DNA from: Tieghemiomyces parasiticus
Lineage: Eukaryota > Kickxellomycota > Dimargaritomycetes > Dimargaritales > Dimargaritaceae
Direction: 5' to 3'
Assembly: GCA_027575765.1 (NCBI GenBank)
Contig: JANBPT010000012.1
Location: 1-64,000 of the forward strand
DNA length: 64,000 nt
Shown here: one piece after another, positions 32,267 to 42,200 of the stretch
Layout: each line of letters begins with the position of its first letter
Position numbering within the stretch: position 1 is the stretch's first letter
Notes under the pieces: generated by a model
What the model saw: only the letters and a program-made list of their open reading frames with translations
Databases searched by the model: none
Told to the model about the DNA's origin: nothing
Program-made: the position numbers and the translations under genes

Positions 32267-34494
32267 AGCCAAAAAAACATCTTGGGGGTCGGGCTGGATA
32301 TTATTCCCTCACTTCACGTCATCCCTTCAACACTCACCCACCACCTGACTCGCTCGCATCGACCGGCGCCTCCCCTTACCCTTGTCTTTTCACATCTATC
32401 TTCCTTTCTCTCTCCCAATGAATCCTCCTCTCCGTCCCTTTTCAACTCCTGCGTTCGCGCCGTGTCCCTCTTTTTTTCATGTATCGCATAAAGTAATTTT
32501 TCGAATGGTCCAATGTGGGCAGCTACTGTATTTTGCAGAGGTGTTCGCATAGCAGCTGATATATTTTTGCGCCTGCTGAGATGGAAATTTTGGGTCACCC
32601 ACCCGCCAGCTCTGTGTCTTGGGTGACAAGTTGTTGGCACGGGCTGTGGCCAGCCAGTATGCATCGTCTCATTTTTTGCCAGAACGAGTGGGTCCCGCGT
32701 TGCGCCTGTTGCTGTTGATGTCGCTGATGCCAGGTCCTCGAGCTGCACTGACAGGACCAGGTAGACGCTACTTGCCATACCAGCCTAGGTCAATGTCATC
32801 GATGGCTGGGCTGATAACTGATCCAGGCTATTATCCACCACCATTGATGACAATTGTGGTCGGAATAATCGCCAGCTTATGATCGTAGCCTTAACAGTGA
32901 CCTCTCACCTGGAATCGGAACGCTCACGATAAGCCGAGTCCATCGAAGTCGCCTGCACCGTTTGAGGCATTAGCCTACGATGAGTCTTTCTTAGGATAGC
33001 ATGCTTCAGTGTCCTCTCGTCTCCTTCATGCTGTGTTTTTCCCTGTTGCTTTCCTATGATGTATTCATCTCTGCTGCCACTTCGCATCAACTGTTGGAAG
33101 CCAAGGCCGGAATAGATATATAGTATCTGTCGGCCGGCTGCCTCAATAAACGAGAGACTGCCCTATAACCCTTTACTTTTATATCGTATTCTCGACCCCC
33201 GTGTATTTACTACACCACCATCCTCTTAAGCCTCTGAGCCAGCGGCGAGATTCCGGGGTGGTTCCAGTGTGCAAAGTCCCTGGATGATGGTGGTGGAGGT
33301 GGTCTGGTGCCTGCCAAGGCTGCAAAGCCTAAGGCCACTACTACTACTGCTGACCAGAAGCCGCGGGTGAAGTGCCAGCACAAAGGCCGTTCCCCACCAG
33401 GTCCAAAAAAAAACTCTTTCCGGCCCTGTTATCGCAGGGCTAAGCTATGACAAAAGCAAGCTACTCGGGCCACTCTCCATGCGATGTAATGGAGGGGAGG
33501 CGCCCTAAAGGTGAGTCGGCTGGGCAGAGAGCCTCAGCGAAAAAAATGGACGAAATAACTGCTGCCTGCTGTGAGACAACGTACTAATAGGCTCGACCTT
33601 TTGCCATTCTGCTAATATTTCTCACTTTGCCAGAGGTTCATCAATGCAAACGGCTTAGCTCGTTAAACGCAAGTTCATGGGATACGCGCCGCAAATACAA
33701 CACACTGGTGGCGTGCTATCCATCATCGCATGGCGCAAACTCGTTTGCAAAAAACAGTATTACCATGTAGGAGGCTCGGAAAGCTAAGTGGGAGGGGAAA
33801 GAGAGAGAGGGAATGCACGGAGTCCTTGGTCCGTCCAGTGACTAAAAGCCGAACCTCTAACAAAATATCTATTCTAAACCTTAGTTACGGATAGAGGTGT
33901 GACTGGCCAGTGGCAATGGAGCCCCTGAGGGCGGAATAAATTTAGACAGTCATTGTGTTACTCTCCTGGTCAACTCGATCATGGCTGAATCGAACTCCTC
34001 TCACCTGTTGTGGAGTTCCCTTTGGGGCTGTACCACCATGGTAGTCAAGGCAGTTGGTGTCTGCAAAATAATAAAAAACACCAATTATCCAAGTCAACCA
34101 TATTCTGGGGGATAATATTTGAGATAACTCATTTAGGTTGATCTTACAGTAGACCGATTTAACACCCTCGTCAGGACAGATGGCGAATGATCGGGTTTTA
34201 TTACACCCCTGTAACCACGACTGGCAGCAGTCCATGGTATGGCAGTCGTGGTTACATAGGGTGCAAACTGAGCAAGCGACTCGCTAGAAGGACAAAAAAA
34301 TGCTCCCGGTCACGGTGTTCGGCCGGGAAGGAACATATGTGGAGGTGATGGATTAGACAAGGTAAGGTGGGATATATAGGTGAGAGGAGAAATTAATGAT
34401 ACACTACACACATGAATGACCGTTAACATAAACGCGGTCTGAGAGATGTTAGATTTAAAACTACAAGACAGAGGGAGGGGTAACACTGCGGCCT
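32267..34494. other. 2.2-kb spacer between DnaJ and the cyclin gene
   Basis: Starts with the C/T-rich DnaJ 3' flank (to about 32490). A stretch from 33092 starts TGTTGG and has a TATA-like run and an AATAAA within 65 bp, resembling a solo LTR, but without a recognisable end or target duplication. A long perfect inverted repeat lies at 34210..34256. No gene is recognised. Confidence 0.5.
34210..34256. repeat. perfect 14-bp inverted repeat with 19-nt spacer
   Basis: TGTAACCACGACTG at 34210..34223 is exactly repeated in inverted form at 34243..34256. Pairing resumes beyond a small bulge (CACCC outside the left arm, GGGTG outside the right arm). It could be a cruciform, an RNA hairpin near the cyclin 3' end, or the remnant of a small inverted-repeat element. 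Confidence 0.85.
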
Positions 34495-36816
34495 TCACTC
34501 CATATAGAACGTCGTGTCGCTGCCAATGTACTCCTGCACGGTATCCATGCCGGCACCCTGGAGGACACGGTTAAGGTGGGGCATGAACTCGGCGGCGGGT
34601 ACGTAGAGGGCGAAATGGAGGTCGGCAAACACAGCAAACTCGTGGTGCAGGACCTGGTCGGGGGATACCCCCAGAACCTTCTGAATGGCCGCCAGCAGAT
34701 TGGTTACGGGGTCGCCGTGGGGCTCGTTGACCTTGACGGCCAGCAGAAGGCAGACGGCGGCAATGCAGCGCCGGTTGGTCTTCCACACCCGACGGCTGAG
34801 CACCAGCTTCTCGAGGTACACGTAGGCGTTAGCCACGCTCGACAGCTCGTTATTGGCCAACTGCGCGCACGCGATAAGTTTGGCCTTCAGGGTCCGCACC
34901 TTGCTCAGCGTCATCGTCGGGTGTACTGCGTCGCCATGCTTGGACCGAAACAGGGCATTGAGCTCGCGTTTGAGGTCAGCTGGTTTAGTATGCTGGATGA
35001 TAGATCCGACGAACCCGGCTAGATTACTTGCTGTGCGCCGCCCATCGGCCTTTAGGTCCGGGTCGTCCAGGTGGTTAGGATCATAAGTTGGTCCAGGCTG
35101 GGCGTTAATAGGCTCGGGGGAGGGACGACGTACCAGACCAGTAATGGGTACGCCAGCAGGCAGCGGACGCGGGGTGCGGGACGAAACCAGATCGGCGGTG
35201 GTAGCGGCGGGGGTGGTTCCGACGGTGCGGACCCGACCACGAGGCCGGCAGCCTGGGCAGGTACAAGGCAGGGAATTGCGCTGACTGTGGCCGCCTTCCC
35301 GCACCGGCCGGAGGGAGCCACTAGGTACCAGCCACCGACGGTAGGAGTGGGTGCTAGGCAGTCGGGCCACCTGCCCATTAGACCGGGTGGCCTGTAGGGC
35401 GGTCGTGGGCGCCGAGCTACGTGCCTGGAGAGCCCGTAGATGCTCATATACCGAGAAATCAGCCGGCAGGCGGGTCGGCATAGGAGAGGCGAGGGAGTAG
35501 GAGTCCGCTTGGTCCCCATCAGTCTCGGGGTTGATGCCGTCGTCTGTGGGGCGTACCGCCGGGGCTAGGTCGCCGGCTTCCTCGGCCGGGGCCGGTTGGC
35601 TGGACAGGGCGTTGAGGAGGCGCGGGATGGCACGGAACCAGGATTTGACCGACACGGACCCATCATGACCGCCAGCGGTGGCCGAGCGGGAGGGTGGATG
35701 GCGCGTAGTCCCCCCCAAAGGCTGGGTATGGTGACGACGAAGATGTGGGTCGTACGGTGGGTGGGGCGCAGCATCGGAACGGCTGCGGTGATATTCAGTG
35801 GCTGGGGCGGCACTGCCCCCCACCTTGCCGCGGCGCTCGTAGGGAATGACCGACAGGTAGCCGAGCGGGGTTTGATGGGCTGGACTCACAAAGACCAGGC
35901 GGGCAGCATCCGGGGTGACGGCCAGGGCCGGCGTGCTGGTAGGCCCAGGTCCGTGGTGGCCGGTAACGTGGGTAGTGGTGAACGGGTCGGTCTCAGGGAT
36001 GGGAGGTGAGGCGGACTGCCAAGCCCGGCCGAAGCTGCCCTCGCGGGCGTGCGGAAACCCGCGGGCGGTCCACGACAAGTCCATCGCCATGTCCGGCACG
36101 GAGCCGTGGTGTAACAGGGGGACAGGGGCACCCCCGTCCGCTGCATAGGGCCCCGCCGTTCGGACCTCTTCAAAGTACTGGCCGATATGATCGGTGCGGG
36201 CGGCCAGGGGCTTCAGCAATCCGGGCGGCTTAGGGGTGCCGGCGTACTCGCTTGGCAAGGAAGGGTATACGCCTGTCGTTTCGACGTGGTGAGCGTCGCC
36301 TTCAAGGTCACCGACGCGGTAAGCATCCTCTTCGTCCACGTCTTCTTCATCCTCCTCGCTACTGCTTACGAGTCTCGGACGTAGATCCGCTGACGTACCG
36401 AAGGGCAGGAGAGCCGACTGGGCAATGTAGCTGGCGTTGGAGTGACGACGAACCATGGAGGTGTCAATGGTCAGACTGCGCCCGGCCGATTGGCGGCGTG
36501 AGGGTGTAGTCGAGTGGTTCGAGGGCAGGCTGTCCGCCGATCCGCCGTAGGCCTCGGCCGGGGAGGGGTGGTGGTCTGGGGCAGCTGATGCAGTTCTAGG
36601 TGCAGATCGCGTTGGATTGTTCCGGGGGTCGGCGGGGCCTAGCAGACCGGGCCCCGCCGACCGCGGTATGTCCGGCTCTTTCGGGCCACGCGGTAACGCA
36701 GGACGGAGGTTAGGTGGGGCGTGCAGTTGGATGCCGGCCAAGAATTGGAGGGCACCCTGACGCTGGTGGGCCTGGAGAGGCGAGGTAGAGTACGCTATTG
36801 GCGGGGCATCCATCAT
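34495..36816 (-). CDS. CABLES-like cyclin-box protein
   Basis: 773 residues from ATG 36816; the frame is open for 48 more codons upstream, but these begin with TTG and read like leader. The first 600 residues are disordered, rich in Pro, Ser, His and Gly, with an acidic stretch (SSEEDEEDVDEEDAY). The C-terminal 170 residues carry a cyclin fold: TLSKVRTLKAKLIACAQ, VANAYVYLEKLVLSRRVWK, NRRCIAAVCLLLAVKVNEP, and VLHHEFAVFADLHFALYVPA. The order and motifs match animal CABLES1/2 (Cdk5 and Abl enzyme substrate), including AFVYFEKLALKGKL, NRKLCAGACVLLAAKI and FEFPVLVALEFALHLP. CABLES proteins link cyclin-dependent and tyrosine kinases; here a CDK-partner role is inferred. It is longer than animal forms because of the disordered region. 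A minimal upstream ORF precedes the start. Confidence 0.8.
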   Translation of the reverse strand: MMDAPPIAYSTSPLQAHQRQGALQFLAGIQLHAPPNLRPALPRGPKEPDIPRSAGPGLLGPADPRNNPTRSAPRTASAAPDHHPSPAEAYGGSADSLPSNHSTTPSRRQSAGRSLTIDTSMVRRHSNASYIAQSALLPFGTSADLRPRLVSSSEEDEEDVDEEDAYRVGDLEGDAHHVETTGVYPSLPSEYAGTPKPPGLLKPLAARTDHIGQYFEEVRTAGPYAADGGAPVPLLHHGSVPDMAMDLSWTARGFPHAREGSFGRAWQSASPPIPETDPFTTTHVTGHHGPGPTSTPALAVTPDAARLVFVSPAHQTPLGYLSVIPYERRGKVGGSAAPATEYHRSRSDAAPHPPYDPHLRRHHTQPLGGTTRHPPSRSATAGGHDGSVSVKSWFRAIPRLLNALSSQPAPAEEAGDLAPAVRPTDDGINPETDGDQADSYSLASPMPTRLPADFSVYEHLRALQARSSAPTTALQATRSNGQVARLPSTHSYRRWLVPSGSLRPVREGGHSQRNSLPCTCPGCRPRGRVRTVGTTPAATTADLVSSRTPRPLPAGVPITGLVRRPSPEPINAQPGPTYDPNHLDDPDLKADGRRTASNLAGFVGSIIQHTKPADLKRELNALFRSKHGDAVHPTMTLSKVRTLKAKLIACAQLANNELSSVANAYVYLEKLVLSRRVWKTNRRCIAAVCLLLAVKVNEPHGDPVTNLLAAIQKVLGVSPDQVLHHEFAVFADLHFALYVPAAEFMPHLNRVLQGAGMDTVQEYIGSDTTFYME

Positions 36817-38405
36817 GGCGCGGGATAAGAGGGTGAAGGCGGAGGGTCGACGGGGAGACGGTAGGCGGTCCCGGGCTACACTTATGTCATGGATGGATTG
36901 GGTAAAGGTGGAAAATGGGATGTAAGAGAAAGCGGCGGGCGGGCGGCCGAGGTTAGACAAGTAATTGTCGTAAGGGCGGTGGCAATGAGGTAATGATCAC
37001 GGCGGTCGTAGCTAGAAGGTGACGAAGGCACGGCCAGGAGGTCAGCGGCAGAGGGGGGAGGGGAAGGCGGCGGTCGGTACATGTAGCGGGGACGGAGTAG
37101 AAGCTATAAACTGCACCAGCCGGGACGCACGTTGCCAGAGGTGGAGAGGGACATAGAGGCGATGAAATAAGGGGACGGCGATTGGCAACTTGTGGGTCCG
37201 AAGTATTTGGAAGCCAAGGGCCCGTGGTAAAAAAAAAAAAAGAAGGCAGTGGGCCACCTGCCAGGCTGGCTAGGGGGGCACACAGAGGAGCCGTCCCACA
37301 ATACACGGGTGCTATGTGCCAACCTAACGGCAAAAATGGGGTAGACTTTTTGAGGCCAGGCCGCCTTTACGGGGTGTGGAATTCCGTGCCATGGAAAGGC
37401 CGTGGGCGGCCGCTGATCGATGGAGCGGATGAGGGTAGGGCTGGTTGGCGGGGTTTCCACTGGACGCGCTCACTTTCCCGCACCCCCAATTAGCGTCGGG
37501 CGGCGCAGTAGGCGTGACCACGACCTGGGATAATTATTATTATACAGGCACGTGTCTCCGCCACCGCCGCCCACCTTAGGCCGGTCGGGCCTGGGAACTC
37601 TCTCTGTATTTAGACTAAACTGCCGTCGCGGCGACCCAGGCCGTACCGATACCTAAAATGGAGCGGTACCATCTCCTCAGCACGAATATGCACTTCTAGC
37701 GACGTTCCCTATGTTCTTTTATCGATGCAGTCGGTGCAGATGAGGTCACACGGATGCTGCAGGGTGGCCGCGATAGATGCCGGTGGAATTTGGCAAGACG
37801 GTGAGGGGCCTAGGGGCCTCCCGGCCTGTTATAGATTGCACGAGAACAGGCCAGCCAGTTGATGTACAGCAGCTGCTGCGAGTTATTTTGACAACCCTAA
37901 TGGCTAGCCATGGGGCACGGCCCGCGTGGCTGACAACGATTCAAGAAAGAAGGGGGCTATGGGGAGTCGGGGGTAGCGTGCTACTAAATCACCAGGGTAG
38001 ATAAGCAGGGCAGTCGCTGAGGCGTCTGCTCTCGGGCGAACGGGGTCTAAGAAAGGCTCTGACTACAACCGAGGTATGGGCTGGGGACGAAGGAATCCTG
38101 CTAGTACTAGTTCCCCACTGACGTAGCTATTACTTTCAAGCCCCGTTGGATAGCTGGCCCTCTGCCCCGTCTATGCTCCTCATCGAGTTGGCCAGCCATC
38201 GCTGCTCCAAAATAATAAGAACCATGTAAAAGTAGACGCTTAATCTAAGTAGCATGGCATGAGGAGCGATGACAGGACCAGAGCAGTTTTGGTGGATCCG
38301 GATAGTGGCACGAACAAGGACCAACGTCGGGCGAATCGTTTATATGCAAGACGTCTAGTGCGTAGTAGAATCATGTGGGAATGGTCGAACCCCAGCACCA
38401 TTAGG
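36817..38405. other. spacer upstream of the cyclin gene
   Basis: 36817 to about 37260 is purine-rich on the plus strand (pyrimidine-rich leader of the cyclin gene) and includes the ATG-ACA-TAA upstream ORF and an A12-type run near 37230. 37500..38405, the 3' flank of the nucleoredoxin-like gene, shows nothing recognisable. Confidence 0.5.
36882..36890 (-). promoter_or_regulatory. minimal upstream ORF in the cyclin leader
   Basis: ATG ACA TAA on the minus strand, 65 nt before the cyclin start codon. If the transcript begins upstream of 36890, ribosomes would meet this two-codon ORF first. An effect on translation is inferred only. Confidence 0.4.
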
Positions 38406-39029
38406 CTACCAGCACTTGAGCCAGTGCCACCAGCTAATCCCAGACCGACGACGTCGCCATTCCTTTAGACACCGACATGGGTTCTTCTGGATTGCCTCGA
38501 CTCCCCACGCCGACACGGGGCGCCCTGTGTCAGCCTCGCACACTATCAAGGTCGGTAGGGTCTGAATTTCCAGCTTGTCGGCCAAATCCAAGCAAGTAGC
38601 TTGGTGTTTGAAAGGCAGGGCGAGCCAGGCCGGGTGCTGTTCAAGATACCGGCGCATGGCAGTCTCACTACGGTCTAGGCTGATAAAAATGGGTACAAAG
38701 TCTTCCGGGTGTCGTTTCGTGAAGGTGTCCAAACGCGGCGAGAAGACGCGACACGGGTGGCACCAGCTGGCTGAAAAGTAAAGGCCGATCAATTTACCCT
38801 GAAGGGTGCAGCTCGGTACCGCTTCGCACCGGTAGTTGACAAGGCTACTGAGGTGGTCATGAAAGAAAGCTGGTAGCTGCAGGTGCGCGTCCGGTTGGCC
38901 CCGAGAAAGGAGGGGACCTACAGAGGTCGACGGTGGGGGGCTGACGGTACTAATGCGGCTCAGATGGGATAAGGGTCGGCAGGGCTGCCCTTGTTCACAG
39001 AATACGGCGCTGGTTCGACTGGGCAACAT
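38406..39029 (-). CDS. thioredoxin-fold protein, nucleoredoxin/tryparedoxin-like
   Basis: 207 residues from ATG 39029; the upstream open frame (to 39332) contains no other ATG. Residues 1-50 are Arg/Ser/Pro-rich, possibly an organelle presequence. The domain then follows the nucleoredoxin pattern: LQGKLIGLYFSASWCHPCRV with the redox pair C90-x-x-C93, FVPIFISLDRSETAMRRYL, a cis-Pro loop in IQTLPTLIV (P159), and DTGRPVSAWGVEAIQKNP. These are characteristic of tryparedoxin/nucleoredoxin proteins, which differ from thioredoxin by the FSASWCPPCR block and the longer loop after it. The His in CHPC is unusual; CPPC is common in this family. A cytosolic or mitochondrial disulfide reductase is inferred. 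It ends in a short basic, Trp-rich tail. A spliced upstream exon cannot be excluded. Confidence 0.75.
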   Translation of the reverse strand: MLPSRTSAVFCEQGQPCRPLSHLSRISTVSPPPSTSVGPLLSRGQPDAHLQLPAFFHDHLSSLVNYRCEAVPSCTLQGKLIGLYFSASWCHPCRVFSPRLDTFTKRHPEDFVPIFISLDRSETAMRRYLEQHPAWLALPFKHQATCLDLADKLEIQTLPTLIVCEADTGRPVSAWGVEAIQKNPCRCLKEWRRRRSGISWWHWLKCW

Positions 39030-40761
39030 GTCTGACAGGAACCACAGGGGCGAAGGGCGACCGGCCGGGGCAAAGGCGCCAAAGGCCTGGGCTAGTATGC
39101 GCGTACGATAAATAAAGAAAGGGCGGGGTGGAACTATCAAGTTATAAGCTGGTAATACCCGGCCTGATTGAAGTCGTCGCCACGCAACGGTTATAGATCC
39201 AAGTAGGAAAAGTACGCAAGGGGTCAAGCCTGCGCGACGAAGCTGCCTGGAGGTGACGTGCCTGAAGTAATTCGATACCCAGCAGGGTGGGATACCGGAG
39301 AACGTGGCCCGGTATCGATGATAATGACGCACTGAAGAAAAGCCGAAGGGAAAGCGACACGCTTATTCGGGACCGGGGAATTAATAGTATACTGAGCCTA
39401 GTGTGGTTCCATGACGTACGGGTCTTCAACGATACTCGACTACGAAGTGTCTTGGGGATTAAAAATGTATTGGTAGAGTGCGGAGGGTAGGGCACTGACT
39501 ATCGTTTATGTAGTCGCCATCAGATGGCTCGGCTGGCCGTTGAGGTCAGCGGATGCCGGAAAAAGTGCGATAGCACTACCGACCTGTCCACTGGCGACGA
39601 TAAAGAACCAGGGCAGTTGACAATCACCTGAATACAAAATCAGTGTTGAGCGAAAAAAAATAATATGAATTATATATGGCCCGCCGCAGGGGAGGTCTGG
39701 AAGCATAGTGTTGCATGGTAGACGCTGAGGCGCGGGGATTGTCCGGCCCATTTCCGGCCGCAGAAACCGCCAATGTCAAAGAGAGGCAACATCGGCTGGC
39801 GCTGGTAAGCCGTAGTGATTGGGTGCCGAGCGAGGCAAGCTCGACGACAATGGACCAAACCGATTACCATCAGAATTCCCCAGTGCTAAACAATGGAGGA
39901 TAGATGTCATCAGCATGCCAATTTTGGGAGCCTAGTAGGGAGTACAGTGTCTCCCGGGGGGGGGGGGGTACCGAAGGGGTACGGTAGGTTCCCCGAAACG
40001 GTTAGCGCTGACTAGTCGACTGTGAACAATGAGAGAAAGAGAGGATGGCAGCAGGGCCGCAAGAGATCTCTGCTTCCCTAACGCCCGGCGGTGCTCGGAA
40101 GTTGGAGGCGGGCAAGCTCCGAGGCCATAATGACTACCGAAAAGATGGTTGGTCGGCTGGCGGGTACAACCTATTAGTTACTAACGTTAGGATTGTAAAG
40201 TAGCCCGATAAAGCGCCTCTATCCCTTCCCCTTCTAGGGGCAGTACATATGTGGCGCACCAGCAATCGTTGCTCGTCTTTTAACCTCCCCTGCACCACTG
40301 TTTGCAACTGAAGCAATACATACCTGACCTCCGACATGCGCCGCTCATACCCGTCTCAGGTGTGGCTCCCAGCGAGCAGTAGTTCATCAAACACTTAGGA
40401 CGGCGATCCTAGCTTGCCGATGCCGACCTTCCTTACCCAGGCTCCTGCTGTCCGTTTTTCAGCACAATATAACGTCGTAGGTATGCTCCTGCCCAGTTAC
40501 AGCCCTTGTTTTAGGTGCTTGACCAGGAAGCCAACTCGTGGATGCTTAAGTCGCTCATTAAAGCCGTGTTACATAGAGCCCAAGGTTACAATTGGTGCAC
40601 ATCCCATTTTATATAGGCTTGGAAGAGAAAAAAAGACAGGCCAGCTGGGCTCAGTGCGATCGGACGAGATGTTACAAATAAGAGGGCTAAAGCGAACAGG
40701 TTACGAACCCAACAACGCTTAACGGGGCAATGCCTGCAGACGGGAACGCGGTGTCTGGTTT
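39030..40761. other. spacer between the nucleoredoxin-like and TVP23 genes
   Basis: About 1.7 kb containing the nucleoredoxin promoter (purine-rich on the plus strand around 39300..39360) and a G-run at 39957..39968. All frames are short and look random; no element is recognised. Confidence 0.5.
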
Positions 40762-41643
40762 CTAGCTGCGGGTGAACATACCACGGACGCCGCTCATGAC
40801 CATACCGCTCATGAGTCCGCCGAGGGCCCCGGCGCCGGCGGCCTGGTCGGCTAACCCGCTCCATTTCTGCTTCGCATCCTTATCACACCGCATGTAGCCT
40901 ACAAGGTTGGCGCCGCTGAGCACGATGGCCACAATCACGACGAGGAGCCACTCGAAATTAAAGCGAATCAACGTAAACAGTGCCAGGAGGCCCCAGACAA
41001 CGGGGGTGGCGTAGAGGGTTCCCCAGAACACGCGGGAATCGGTCGCGTTCACCGGAATGGACGGGTCGCGGCTCTCAAAGATCCACACGTTAGTCCCGTC
41101 CTCTCGGACCTCGTTCCACCACCGCAGACCCACCAGTAGACGGCCCGTCACATTCTTGACCGTCCAAAAGTCAAAGGCCAGCAGGAGCACCGAAAGCACA
41201 AACATAAAGACAAAATCAGCTGACACGATGTTGGGAAGGATGTACAGCACCACCGCGATGAGGCGGAAGAGCACGTGGAAGACCAGGGCTACCGGGTGGC
41301 TCGACTGCTGCAGGAGCGACCGGTTCGAGTCTGTGTTGCCGAGGGCTGCAGTCGTGCTGGGCTGCTGGCTCTCTAGGTCCAGTGACGCCCCGCCGAACGG
41401 CGGTTCGTTTGAGTCGGCGAGTATCGGGCGCTCGTAACTTGTCTGGATGTGCGGGAGCGGGCAGACCAAGGCCGGGAAAACATCGCAAGTTAGGTGAGTC
41501 ATTGGGAACGGGTCATCTTGGCCAAATGTGAACGGGGTTTAACGTCCAACGGGGAATCGTTTTGCTGATGGGCAGTGCGCTTGTGAAGTAAGCGGCCAAA
41601 CATGCGGCCCTGGACTCAATTTAAGCCGGGTGTCGCTTACCAT
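40762..41643 (-). CDS. TVP23: Golgi membrane protein TVP23 (FAM18 family), with a start-codon microexon
   Basis: Main exon 40762..41442 encodes a TVP23/FAM18 protein: a polar N-terminus, then four hydrophobic segments (VALVFHVLFRLIAVVLYIL, FVFMFVLSVLLLAF, TLYATPVVWGLLALFTL, LLVVIVAIVLSGANLVGY) around the family signature FDFWTVKNVTGRLLVGLRWW and NVWIFESRD. I propose that the ATG lies alone in a 3-nt first exon (41641..41643). It is directly followed by GTAAGC, a 198-nt intron with a CTAAC branch-point motif, a pyrimidine tract and CATCCAG, and splices in frame to ACA AGT TAC, giving 227 residues. The alternative is an unspliced start at ATG 41502, which adds an odd Cys-rich leader (MTHLTCDVFPALVCPLPHIQ) and gives 246 residues. 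TVP23 sits in the late Golgi and aids vesicle traffic. The family is certain; the start is not. Confidence 0.88.
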
Positions 41644-42200
41644 TGCGGCTCCAGGCGGAAGTAAATGGGTGGGGTTAATTGAATAGGTCGGTAGGAAGTA
41701 AAAGGTCAGGCGATAAAGATGCGAAGGCGAGCCATCTAGGCCGAGGTGCAGAATGGGGGCGAGAGATAGGGACCGTCCAACGGCGATGAATGCCAAGGGA
41801 CTTGGGCGGAGTGGCTGCGTTATCGGAGTAGCGTAGGCAGCAAAGTCGGGCGTCTACCGAGGTACAAGGTAAAGGAGGGGAGGGGTAGAGTTAATCCAAG
41901 TCCACTATGTTCTTGAGCGTGCAGATACCTCTGCCCAAGGCATGCTTGGCATTCATGGTCAGTCCATAGTAACCATCCCTCTCTCAAACTGCACACATTG
42001 TAACCGGTAGTTGTCACAATCCATCGGTGTTGTTGTTATCAAGCGTTGGTTGGTCGGCTAGTCTTTTATAATTAAAATGAACAAGGGAAAGGGCATGACG
42101 CAGTGAACAAAACCATCTATAACCAGCGGCACTCGGTCCCTCAGCCTACCATTAGCTACCCGACCTTACCACTCAGAGCACCAAACCTTCTGCCACACGC
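41644..42200. other. spacer between TVP23 and AROM
   Basis: About 560 bp, containing the TVP23 promoter and the AROM 3' flank. No TATA box or terminator-like structure was seen. Confidence 0.5.

Noticed and set aside
36817..36960. Extended 821-residue start of the cyclin frame
   Set aside because: The first codon is TTG and the added 48 residues read from pyrimidine-rich leader; ATG 36816 is the first real start.
39030..39332. Extended 308-residue start of the nucleoredoxin-like frame
   Set aside because: It opens with GTG and has no ATG before 39029; a hydrophobic stretch in it is not conserved in the family as far as I know.
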